In this document: positions 1 to 11,540 of the stretch, one piece after another
Layout: the number at the start of each line of letters is the position of its first letter
Numbering within the stretch: the first letter of the stretch is position 1
Assembly: GCA_028752905.1 (NCBI GenBank)
Contig: JAQNBH010000013.1
Location: 17,768,302 to 17,832,301, forward strand
Length of the DNA stretch: 64,000 nt
Origin: Cladorhizidae sp. MBARI D1340-BT2
Taxonomy: Eukaryota; Porifera; Demospongiae; Poecilosclerida; Cladorhizidae
Direction: 5' to 3'
The notes under the pieces: model-generated
What the model was told of the DNA's origin: nothing
What the model saw: the letters and a program-made list of their open reading frames with translations, nothing else
Databases searched by the model: none
Translations under genes and position numbers: made by a program

Positions 1-3000
1 TTTGGATGGCCTGAACAGTAAGAAAATATTATAATTATTATAATTCCTGTTTATACTCTTCCAGTAATTTGTTATTTTAAACTTGAATAAGATGTTTATT
101 TTTCTCTCTATTTATAGGTCAGGCAATAAATGCCACCATGGAAGCCATTGCTGACTATCACTCACTGACATGTGTCAGATTTGTTCAACGCACGGACCAA
201 GATGATTATTTAAAAATCTTCTCTGGCAGAGGGTGAGTGCACTATTAGAGTAAAATATCTATCACTCGACAGCCTGCCTGGACTGAATGATTTTATTGCT
301 AATATTTTTTAATATCAAATTACAATAGATGTTACTCTTATATTGGCCGAACTGGAGGTTCTCAAGACATCTCCATTGGTCGAGGCTGTGAATTCAAAGG
401 TATTGTACTTCATGAGCTGTTTCATGCCCTTGGGCGTTGGCATGAGCAAAGTCGTCCAGATAGGAATATCTTTGTTAGGATCCTGACAGAAAATATACGA
501 AGTGGTGAGTTCAATTCAAGGCTAATACTTTCACGACAATTTAGTTACTTGTAGAATGTACTATGCTAATATAAATATGTAATTGTCTACATTCAGGAAC
601 TGAAAATAACTTTATAGTTGCCAACAGAGCTCATGCAACCACTCAAGGAGTGCCTTATGATGTTGACTCCATCATGCACTATTCTGCCAGAGCATTCAGC
701 AGTAATGGCAAGCCCACAATCGTGCCTGTGGACCCTAATATCAGCCTCAGTAGGCTCGGTCAGAGACATGGTCTTTCACGTCTTGATATCCAACATGTGA
801 CTACACTATACTGTGGAGGTAAGTATAAACAACGTGCAGATATTCTTATAACTGGCATTTAATGGAAACACAGTGTCGCTTATAATACATCTTTAACGAT
901 TCTTTTTTCACTTCCTTCTTTTAATACTTAATATAATTATAGCATTGTAGATGTAATGGTTACTAAAACACTGATCCTATCACTATCTTCAGGTGGTGAA
1001 TCGACTGTCTCTTGGTCTTCATGGCAATCCTGGTCTAGCTGCAGCAGGACCTGCAATGGTGGCACCAGGTCGCGAACCAGGACCTGCAATGGAGGAACCA
1101 GTTGTGCTGGCAGCAACATAGAAACTCGACAATGCAACACTTCTTCCTGCCCTGGTAAGCTGCAAGGAGAATATGTTATGAACTAATGCATTCATTCTAG
1201 AGTGACAGTGTAATTCAGTGTTGTAAAAATGAGTTAGATTGTGAAGGACCATCACTACTATAATTACATTCTTTTGTTTCTAGTGGTGGCTTCCTGGGCT
1301 TCATGGGGTGCATGGAGTGGTTGTTCTCGGACGTGTGGTGGAGGTAGACAGTCCAGGATCAGGTCATGTGTGGATGGTAACACTTGCGAGGGGATTACGG
1401 CAGAATTCAGGAACTGCAACACACAATACTGTCCACTAAGTAAGCCAATAAAAAGTCAATTTCTTACGCATGAATATATTATGATAATGGCTTTATAGGA
1501 CCTAGTTAATTAGACTACATAGTACTGAACATGCATGAAGTAAGATCATAATTCTGTTACTTGTCAGCAGAGAAAAGAATAGTAAAATATGTGGAGTCTT
1601 TACATTCACTGCAGTAGCAGGGTTGGAGCTGCTGGTAATGCAGAAAAGGTGTTGTGCCGACAATTTTTTACATAACCATTATTAGAGCCCTGATTAATAG
1701 TTGCTAATCCAAGCTGTCTTTTGGCCACATGTAGGGGGGAGGAGAAGGGGGAGGAGAGGCAATATCACCCAGTTGTTGCCTTTGGCCACACAAAGTTGCT
1801 TTCCCATAACATGCCCTGAACTTTTTAGTTCTGCTTGATCTAGGCTTTCCAGTGGGTTGAATCTGGAAACCCAAATTTTAGGTAATAATAGTTTCACCTC
1901 CTTCGGTCATAATTATGATAATGCAGGTCATTAATTATTTCATGCCGTAATTGTCCTCATAGTTACCATATGGGCTTCATGGAGCAGCTGGTCTTCATGT
2001 AGTAGCACCTGCCAAGGTGGTTTCCAGCAACGAAGGCGCACCTGTAATAGTGGGAACACTTGTCGAAGCACAGAGTTTGCGAGGAAGAATTGTAACACTA
2101 ACATCTTGTGCATAACACAGCGTAAGTGAAATAGTGTACATGAGAGAATATTTTAAGTTTAGAGATATTTACAAACATGAGAAAATAATACAATTTGCAA
2201 AAAGCACAAAATAGTAGAAAGTATCTGTATATACCTCATCAATACAGATTTGAAGTACATATTCTTTTTACTAGAAAATTCAAATCTGATACTTCGATAT
2301 AATTATAGCAAATCTAGAAACACTCATTTTTTATCATTGAAAGATTGTAGTAGTTTCAAATTTAATTAAATATGACTAAACATATATGCATACCAGAAAA
2401 AATGAAAGCACATGGAGATAAACATATATTTATATATACATTCATGATAAATTAAAAAAATTAATATATAGTCCATACAGTTATTATCAGTACACGATTA
2501 CTGAGATTAAGTATTGATGTCAATGTTCTAGAATTAAGCTGACCAACATAATTGACAATATATATACCAAAGCATTTATTTTACACTCATACCAAATAAT
2601 TATATATTTTAGCTGACCCCAACTCTGGCGAGTGGTCCTCCTGGACTGTCTGTTCTGCCCAGTGTGGCGGAGGGTCAAGGTTCAGAATGCGACTGTGTGG
2701 AAGATCAGATTGCAAGACTGAAGAGGAACATTGTAACACTCAGGACTGTGAATTTGATCCTGAACTCAGAGGTAAGACAAATCTGTAATGCTCTGTAATG
2801 AAGTTATCTAATATATTATAGGCTATTGATGCTAAATAGTACATGAGGTATAAAAGCAAATAGCTTGGAAGAAACAAACATACACTGAATATTATATTAC
2901 ATATTGCAGACCGCTTCACATGTTGTGTTTGATACAGAGGGGTAGACATCTTGCAATGTATACTTACATATCGGTCATCCACTTGCATACTTCCTGAGAG

Positions 3001-4395
3001 CATATGTAGTATTTATATTTGTATTTGATGGAGCATGGATTGCAATATCAGCTTCAACTCTTCCTCTCTGTTTCAGGGATGCTGCTATATACTGAATGTG
3101 GTGACTTTGCTGGAATATGAATATTAGATAAGATGAACCGGCATGTGAACCTTGCAACTACTTGCATTGCACTCAATTTTTTCATGTATATAAAGTATAA
3201 GCATATAAGCTATATATACTGCAGCTTTTAAAGTGAAACTTGTTGAATTGAGAAGTCAGGTAGTAGAAGAACTGAAACAAAATACAGAGTAAGCTAGTGC
3301 AACACTGCGCAGAATATCAATCAACACCAACAAACAGATCAAAACAATTTAAAGTTAGGTCATGCATGCTGGTAGATGGGTACTTTAGTTTGTCTGCAAC
3401 TTATAATCCGGCATATATAGAATTTTTGTAGTAATGGCTAACTTTGTGAGGGTGACTTATACTCTGGAACCCATTTCTGGTACACATATAATTAGGAGCG
3501 GACACACATAATTAGAGTAGAAAACATGAGCGATACTTGTCACATGTTTAATTTTTTTATTGCTGAAATATGTCGTTACAAAAAATTTATAATCCATTTT
3601 TGAAGACCTTCACTCGTTTACTTCAACAATATTTTATTTCTTAAGAGCATACAGAGATGTATCCCTTAAATAATATCATAATGTTATTCATGGAAAATAT
3701 GGTAGTAAATTTTTAACCTAGTAATATACACTGCTAAACCCCTTCTTATATATTGGAAAAGTATGTTCCACACTTCACCAAAGCTGTATCATCTCCAAAG
3801 TGCTACTAATCTACTTTCATATTGCCACTATTGTATAATTTGCTCCCAAATAATAGGTTTGAAACATCATGGCTGCTGGTTGTTAAACTCAATGTCTCAT
3901 CAAATCAATCTCCTGGAGAAAACCACACCGGAGCTTAGCGATAACCCATTAACGAGAGAGTGGCCAATCAGAAAATGTGGTGTTGCTGCACAGAGACTCA
4001 ACTTCAACTTTTTTGGTATAACTCTTGGACACTGTTTGTCTGGTACAAACAGACTCAGTGAATACCAGTCCTCTGCATCTTCTGTGTGCCATGATGGAAG
4101 AGGAGCATACAGGCGAGGTTCCTTCTTCATGGATGTATATGAGATCATTGATGGAGAAAGCTTCAGTAATTCAGTCATGCAAATCAACAATGCTACCCAG
4201 CATACCAGAAACTCTATTGCAATTGCAAATTCTGAACATTCAACAGTGACTGACACTGCAAGAGATTCTATGGAGGGCTCAGGTGTTTGGGATATGGATG
4301 GAACTAGTTCAGGCTACACGCTTACACACAGCTCCAGTGTTCTTCTCTCTTCTCTATTGATCGTCATGTTCAGAGCAATGTCTATGCCATTTTAG
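1..4395 (+). CDS. Astacin metalloprotease with four TSP1 repeats and WSC-like C-terminus (gene A, 5' partial)
   Basis: Predicted secreted zinc endopeptidase of the astacin (M12A) family. Coding exons read as <1-17, 118-232, 329-504, 597-818, 993-1154, 1284-1439, 1963-2121, 2613-2771 and 3857-4395; all joins keep phase and give 568 codons including the stop. The zinc site [18 protein letters not shown] lies in 329-504 and the Met-turn SIMHY in 597-818. Four TSP1 repeats follow, one per exon, each exon bounded by phase-1 introns, with WSSW motifs (C-mannosylation type) and CSRTC (O-fucosylation type). The last exon encodes a Cys-rich domain starting GCW and ending MDVYEI, then an acidic linker and a hydrophobic C-terminus. 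Signal peptide and prosegment lie before the window; minus-strand gene B (5639-11405) shows what is missing. The intron 2772-3856 shows nothing. A candidate AATAAA is at 4888-4893. Substrate unknown. The C-terminal domain name is tentative. Confidence 0.88.
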
Positions 4396-5638
4396 TATTT
4401 CTCCCAGCACTGATTTCACACACAAGCCTGTCATGAGAATAGCTCATCAAACATTTGAAACTTCAACTCTAACATTACTTATAATATTATTGTGTATTTT
4501 TCTGACTATATATGTGCACAGTGCTAAGAATTTTTTTTTTTAACAGCAAAAAAAAGAAGGAATGTCAGGATGAGCAGTCTCTGATCCCAGAACTATTATC
4601 TATTTGCTCTTGAAGAGTCATGAACAGCTGCTGCAAGAGGTAATGATGGATCTTCTCTGCCCCTACATATATACTAGCTGACCTGTAAGGTTGCTGTGAT
4701 TTAAGAAGTGCATAGATAGAGGACCAGTTGTCCCTAGGCTCTCAATGGGTCTAGTTTAATGGAATGCCTGAGTGTCAAACTGTTGTACCTCACATAATTT
4801 TCTCTCTGGCATGGTTGTTGGGACGGTTTAAATGTCTGACTCTCGCAATTCAGCCAGAGGTTGTAAAGCTCTGCCTGGGTAGATTTCAATAAATTGACTA
4901 GAGTAAACACTTAATAAATCATAAGCAAAGATTAGAAAAGAATATTAGAATGATGAATCAGACGTAAGTCTGGAGTCTGCACATACAAAGACTGCTGCCC
5001 AATTGGACAACAGCACACCAAGTGGAAGGGATAAAGAAAGAAATAGTATGAAGATAAGGTAAATAGGAACATACACACACTGGCAACAAAGTTACTGAGG
5101 GAAGTAGTTTGAAGCTTGTAACGGATGAGTACGGATGAGGAGGGAAGAGATGAGTGTAGACTGGAGATGAGCGATTGCAGAACCAAAGGAAAAGAGTGGA
5201 GTGTGAGCTTAAATATATGAACAAAAGAGGGAGTGATACATGGGAGGAGTGTCAGAATGGACCAATGAGAATAGGACAAGTATGAGCATGGACTACATAT
5301 GTACATATAAGGTAATGATAATCAGATGAAGCATAGACAGACAATCAACTTAATGTCTATTAACAAGTCAACGTGCGGGTGTTTGATGTTTTGTGCAGGC
5401 AAATGCTTGCATGGCTATGCCGGTTTGGTTGGAGAAGAAGGGAGGGGCTTCTTGTCCAGACAATGGTCACCTGAAGATGAAAGTTTATATTCAAACTGGG
5501 TGACACCATTCATATTATCTTCAATTGAAGAATTATATACAGTTAATACATGCTAGGGTGTACATACAAAATAAATTATACAATAACATTAAAATCGTAA
5601 GATTGTGTTTGGATAGTAATGATTAGAGAAGTACTAAT
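4396..5638. other. Tail-to-tail spacer between the two astacin genes
   Basis: This holds the 3' flanks of genes A and B, which converge here. I see an AATAAA at 4888-4893 for gene A but no convincing poly(A) signal for gene B. No open frame here has splice sites or family motifs. Confidence 0.5.
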
Positions 5639-8600
5639 TCACATGACCATTGTTGCCAGAATGACAGTCCATACAGCTGAGAGAAGAAGAATGACATTAT
5701 ATGAAAGCTTGTAGCCTAAGCTAGTGCCATCCACATCTCCAGATCCACTTGAACCCTCCTCCAAAGAAATAACTGTGGAATTTGTGGTATTTGTATTTAT
5801 AGTAGAATTCTTGGCATTCCAGCTTGGATTGTTGATTTTCATGACAGAATTAATGAAGCTTCTTCCATCTGTTATCTCATACACATCCATTATAAAAGAA
5901 CTTTGTCTGTAAGCTCCTCTTCCATCACGGCACAGAGAAGATGCAGAGGACTGATAATCACCGAGTCTGTTTGAACCAGACAAACAGTGTCCAAGGGTAA
6001 CACCAAAGAAGTCAAAGTTCAGTTTCTGGGCAGCCACACCACATTTGCTGACAGGCCTGTCTCTTGTAAGTGGGTTATCACTAAGCTCAGGAGTTGATTT
6101 CTCCAGGAGTCTGATTAGATGAGATCTCAAGTTGGAATACCAGCAGCCACGATATTGAATACCTGCACACATAATATGAAGTTCAAACATTTCATCTTGT
6201 GCATATGTGTGATGGATTGACTTCAGGGGAGACAGCTGCATTTTTTAACTTTTTTTTAATACTTGTGTTTACAACTTTAGAGATCTGTAGATTCTGCAAA
6301 CTTCATGGTATGGACTTGTTATATAGTTGAAAAGATAGGTATCTCTGTGTGCTCACTTTTGATACTGAAATAATTATGTTTCATAGGATAAATATAGGCA
6401 AGTTACTAGACCCTAAAGTGGAGGGACCTCAAAAACCTGCATCCCAAAGTCCCCATCCAGAATAACTCCAGATTGCTAAGTGCAAAATAATTGAAAATAG
6501 TACGAGTGGCTAGGGGATGCCCTAGAGCAGGGGTCGGGAACGTATGGCTCGCGAGCCAGGTGTGGCTCTTTTGATGATTGCATATGGCTCTCTCAGATAA
6601 AATTGGAATTTGAAAAACTTCCAAATTTTAGTTCCTCCAGTGACGTAGTGCCGCCGAGACGCGTAGCGAATTAATCTCGACCAATGACGCTCCGCACCTC
6701 TCGAATATATAAACCCGTGCGCAGGCCATGCAAATAATGTTTACCACGCCTCAGTTGGCTCAATATCTCCCTCTCTCTTATTTGCTCAAAACTAACCCTT
6801 CGACAAAGAAGATGGCAAAAAGAAAAAGAGACGAGAAGTATCGTAAATTTCAGGACGAATGGACCGAAGAATTTGCCTTTGTGGAGAGAGCAGATTCAGC
6901 GGTGTGTCTAATTTGCAATGACAAAATTACATTGATGAAACGGTCGAATGTAAAGCGCCACTTCGACACACGCCATGATACCTTTGCATCAAAATACCCT
7001 GCAGGAGATAGCAGAAAGAAAGCGTGCCAAGAGCTACTGAGTATGGTTCAAGCCAGCCAGCAGCAACTCCGCTTATGGACCCGGCAAGGTTACTATAATT
7101 CCGCTAGCTTCGCTGGTTCTTTAGCAATAGTGAGGAATGGAAAACCATTCACAGATGGCGAGTATGCTAAAACATTCATGCTGGATGTGGCCAATGAACT
7201 TTTTGATGATCTTCCGAACAAAGACAAGATAATCAAACGGATTCAAGACATTCCTCTGTCGGCAAGAACTGTTCATGATCGTACCATCATGATGGCAAAC
7301 CAAGTGGAAGAAACGCAATATATTATATGGCTCTCATTGAAATAGATTTTTTAATATTTTGCTTTCTTGGCTCTCTGAGTCAAAAAGGTTCCCGACCCCT
7401 GCCCTAGAGCATTCAATCACCTTTTTGAATAAGCGTTAAAAAATTATGACGTGGACAAGCGCGTGGGTGCGAAATTGAGGGCGTTGATTTTACCAATGTG
7501 ATTTTCGTGTTGTACTTTTCAAATTGATTTATCATGAAAGTGTAATCTCATGCATTGATATCATATCAAGCAGTCAAATTTTATCCTTAGTAAATAATTT
7601 TTATATAATCTGAAAGCTTTTGCATTGCTCTGTATTTTTAATCTATAGTTTTCTATTTTCTGATGAGATATAGTTGGTCACCTGACAACAAAAATGAATG
7701 GAAGAAATTAATAAAATATTATTTGTATCTGTAGGTACTCTGATATCACTGTAAATGAGAAGTGTTGAGGACCTATGGTTGGGGAGCAAGAGCATTTATA
7801 CTTTTAAATGACCTTTGTGGTTTTCCCATATTTAAGCCATAGTTTATTTCAACACTGCTATTATGACATCATTGGAAAGCACACAGAATGGGCTATCTTT
7901 TGAGACAAAAATCTTTGAAGTATTAAAAAGTTGTAATGTATATAGTTTTAAAAAAATCCAGAGAAATGGTCGATTACACAGTGGTATAATTTTTTGAGAA
8001 TATTCTCCAAGGTTGTCTAATGTATCTGCATAACAATGTATAAAAGTGACATGACTGCAGCTAGTAACTCAAGATTGTGAAATTCAATTTTAATTTCTAC
8101 TATAAAAATTTGCAAAACCAGTCAGCAAAGCATAGCCACATGGCAATAATATGAAATATTATGTCCTTTTTTGCTTCATGTACAGTGTTTGTTTGAGTGG
8201 CATATTAAAGTTTTGGTTTAGCCATTTTTATCGTGAAGTGAAGTAACACTACCAACAACTCTACAACAGCTGGAAGCTAGAAAATTCCAGTGTTCTTACC
8301 TCTGAGTTCAGGTTCAGGTTGACAATCATGAGTGTTACAACTCTCCTGGTTCACCTCGCAGTCTGATCCTCCACACACTCGCACTCTGAACTTTGACCCT
8401 CCTCCACACTGGGCCGAACAAGCACTCCAAGATGACCACTTACCAGAATAGGGGTCGGCTAGAAACATAATTATTAGTGTTAGGTTTAATGCCAATTACA
8501 TACACTTAACTTTATACATTAAAAAAAATCCATTTAGAAATATACGCATTTTCTGTTTGTAAAGTCATAGCTACCATTACTGAAAAGTAATTTTTTAGCT

Positions 8601-11405
8601 GTATCCATAGTCTGAAAACTTCGGTGTATATTTATATAGAATAAAAGGGAATCCTATTGTAGTGAGAATTCGTTAAATGGAAGATCAGTTACTATTTAAG
8701 CAAGGAGGACACAGAGACATAAAGTTACAAGATGATTAGAAATCTAGAAACAATTTTCTAACTTTTGCAAATTGTTTCAATGAGGACCTATTTTGCCATT
8801 ATTGGAGTGCTCTTCTTTATTTGATTCTACTTAGCCTATGGAATCATCGCATTTGCATAATCGACTCGACTTACGCTGTGTTACACAGGAGATGTTTGTG
8901 TTACAATTCTTGCTCGTGATATCTGTCCATGGACAAGTGTTCCCATTCCGACAGATGCGCCTTCGTTGCTGGAAACCTCCTTGGCATGTGCTACTACATG
9001 AAGACCAACTACCCCAGGAGGCCCATGTGACAACTATAAGGACACCAATTTTCAAAAAAATGTCATAGTATGTGTGCATGACCTTTATTACACCATTCAT
9101 TGGTGGAACACCTTGTAATCTAACATTCAGTAAAATAACAACCAGTAGATGTTTGGTAAACTAAACTACCTTCAATAAACTAGCATTTATAAAAGTTAAA
9201 ACTAACATTGTTACTTCTTACTTATTGGACAGTATTGTGTGTTGCAGTCTCTGAATTCTGCCATAATCCCTTCGCAAGTGTTACCCTCCACACATGACCT
9301 GATCCTCGACTGTCTTCCTCCACCACACGTCCGAGAACAACCACTCCAGGCTTTCCATGTACTCCAAGAAGCTACCACTAGAAGTGAAAGCAATCATATA
9401 ATTTCTCCACACATATACACATGTGTTAATGGGTAATTAGTTGTTATGTTATGTACCAGCAGAAATACGCACCCTCAGAGAGAAATATTCCAGACCTGCA
9501 ATGCCCCTAGTTTGTTCTTATATTTTAGATACATGCAAATCATCCTATTTTAGGTATGGTCTTGTCTGGCCATGCACAAATGAAGAGCAGCTACAGCCAT
9601 TGTCAGTTAATTCTTTATCCCAAAGCAGGTTATCACTTCTTACCACTGCATACAGACACTCAGGTGGTAGGTGAGGTAATCTCACTCGGTTTGTTATTAC
9701 TGAATATACAGCTGACCCTTTCTCCAGCAATCTATGCACCACTCTATATGACCTTAATCCCAAAACCCAAAAGTAACTTACACAGTGTAACTTGAGAATG
9801 AATGCGCTTAGCTATTAGTATTAGAATTCCGGCATTGCAGCTTACCAGGGCAGGAGGCTGTATTGCACTGCTTTCTCTGTATGTTGATGCCTTCACAATT
9901 TGTACCTCCATTGCAGGTCCTAGTTCGTGACCTGGTGCCACCATTGCAGGTCCTGCTGCAGCTAGACCAGGATTGCCATGAAGACCAGGAGGCAGTAGAT
10001 CCACCACCTGAAGATAATGAGAGTATGAGCATTTCTGTGATCAATACATCTCCATGCACTAACAAATTTCAATAATCATAGAATGTAGATTATATAGTGA
10101 ATTCTAGGATTAATGCCTAATAGTCAGCTTAAGTGTATTTTAAGAATATCCTTTTCTATTTTCAGTGGTAAAGTGTTTAATTTGGTGTGTTGATTATCAC
10201 TCACCTCCACAGTATAGTGTAGTCACATGTTGGACATCAAGACGTGAAAGACCTTGTCTCTGACCGAGACTATTGGGGCTGATGTTGGGGTCCACAGGCA
10301 TGATCGTGGGCTGACCATTACGACTGAATGCTCGGGAAGAATAGTGCATGATGGAGCCAAGGTCATAAGGGACTCCTTGAGTGGTCGTATGAGCTGCATT
10401 TGTAACTATAAAGTTATTTTCCGTTCCTAAATTAGAGTATTACAGAGAGTTATCGATATAGAACATTCTGCAAGTGAATAATGAAGTGTCAAGAGCTCAC
10501 CACTTAGTATGTTTTCTGTCAGGATCCTAACAAACATGTCTCTGTCTGGCCGACTCTGTTCATGCCAACGCCCGAGGGCATGAAATATCTCATGAATTAC
10601 AACACCTTTGAATTCACAGCCTCGACCAATGGAGATATCCTGAGGACCTCCGGTTCGGCCAATGTAAGAGTAACATCTAAGGTAATGAAAGTACAGATAA
10701 TACCACTACTTATAGCTATAAACAATATTTTAAAAACTCTTGCAAGAATGATGGGTGAAAAAGTATGTGGTCATAGCGGTTTGTGTATTGGTAAGTACAT
10801 GTTAGCTGTTTTAACGAACTCACCCTCTGCCAGAGAAGAACCTGACATAGTCCTCTTGGTTTGTGCGTTGAGCAAATCTGATGCATGTCAGTGAGTGATA
10901 GTCGGCAATGGCTTCCATGATGGAATTTATTGCCTGACCTATAAATAGAGAGGTACATTAAAGATATAATCTTATACCTAGTTTAATATTGAATGTGGTG
11001 AAATACAGCAAATAGGAGCACTAATAATAATGATTTTTCTTACTGCTCAGGCTGTCGAATACATATGGAACAACACCTCCTTGCCAGAGTGACTGTTGGA
11101 ACCTTACTACAGCATTCTGTGGTGCATTGAGATCACTAGAATTAGCTGTTGCCTCTATGAATCTCTGCTGCTCAGGTGTCAGGAGAATGTCTCCTTCGGT
11201 GTTGCCTAAATGAAATGCAAATGGGAATTTAGTATGTATATTTAGTACATGCAGTTGTGATTTATGTAGTCAAGCATACAAGGTTTAATAGGAATAAATG
11301 TTTACCATCAGTATATTCTGCAGGGGACGGGTCACGTGATTGCACTAAGTTTACAGCCAATGCAAGAATGAAGACAACTGGATGAATCTGTAGCACGATT
11401 AGCAT
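5639..11405 (-). CDS. Astacin metalloprotease with four TSP1 repeats and WSC-like C-terminus (gene B, complete)
   Basis: Full-length paralogue of gene A. Exons on the minus strand: 11405-11306, 11205-11044, 10938-10824, 10676-10501, 10426-10205, 10007-9846, 9377-9222, 9033-8875, 8458-8300, 6162-5639; total 1935 nt, 644 aa. Residues 1-23 form a signal peptide. A short prosegment carries EGD (Asp39), resembling the astacin aspartate switch. The catalytic domain is about 70-258: His154, His158, His164 and Glu155 in [18 protein letters not shown], Met211 and Tyr213 in SIMHY. TSP1 repeats are at about 260-312, 313-364, 365-417 and 418-470. A Cys-rich WSC-like domain covers about 471-590. The last ~19 residues are continuously hydrophobic and end at the stop, as in a GPI signal or tail anchor. 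Product probably cell-surface or matrix. Intron 8299-6163 contains nested transposons. Confidence 0.92.
6528..7401 (+). mobile_element. Short hAT-type element with 8-bp target duplication
   Basis: An 874-bp element begins CAGGGGTCGGGAACG and ends with the near inverse GGTTCCCGACCCCTG. It is flanked on both sides by the 8-bp direct repeat CCCTAGAG (6520-6527 and 7402-7409), the duplication size of hAT transposons. Inside is one open frame for only the N-terminal part of a transposase-like protein, so it is an internally deleted, non-autonomous copy. TATGGCTC repeats occur just inside both ends, as expected for subterminal binding sites. Confidence 0.9.
6812..7345 (+). pseudogene. Truncated hAT (ZBED5/GTF2IRD2-like) transposase, N-terminal part
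   Basis: An open frame of 177 aa begins MAKRKRD after the in-frame AUG at 6812. It has a zinc-finger signature CLIC followed ~18 residues later by HFDTRH (C-x2-C, H-x4-H), then a region resembling the N-terminus of vertebrate ZBED5, FAM200 and GTF2IRD2 proteins ([33 protein letters not shown]). The catalytic RNase H-like core and the dimerisation domain are absent. The frame ends shortly before the 3' inverted repeat. It may still be expressed as a DNA-binding fragment, but I treat it as the relic of a deletion derivative. Its lack of internal stops suggests a fairly recent insertion. Confidence 0.75.
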
Positions 11406-11530
11406 GATGAAAACTCCAGCCGATTCCTTCTGTGATTTTCCTAGTTGATATTACTAATGTTCTTTTAGTGGTAGAAGCTCTAGTTGTGCTTCTTTCAGGA
11501 TGCTTTGTTAATTGACTGCCAGTTTTCTAC

Positions 11531-11537
11531 TCTTATA
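11531..11537 (-). promoter_or_regulatory. Possible TATA box of astacin gene B
   Basis: On the minus strand the sequence reads CATATAAGAG about 126 bp upstream of the gene B start codon. A start site ~30 bp downstream would give a 5' UTR of about 100 nt. Position and sequence fit a TATA box, but nothing else supports it. Confidence 0.3.
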
Positions 11538-11540
11538 TGC

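Larger units (their letters stand above)
6262..7500. mobile_element. Single-arm copy of the foldback repeat family, split by a hAT insertion
   Basis: The segments 6262-6527 and 7402-~7500 together match one arm plus part of the centre of the palindromic element at 29271-29906: same order of 'ttcatggtatggactt', 'gtgtgctc', 'aggcaagttactagaccct', 'agtggctag', then 'gcgttaaaaa' and 'ggcgttgatt'. The second arm is missing. The element sits in the last intron of astacin gene B. It was there before the hAT element, because the hAT target duplication lies inside it. Confidence 0.75.

Noticed and set aside
4932..5306. 124-aa minus-strand frame in the astacin spacer
   Set aside because: Hydrophobic, low-complexity composition, no family motif and no splice sites; likely chance.
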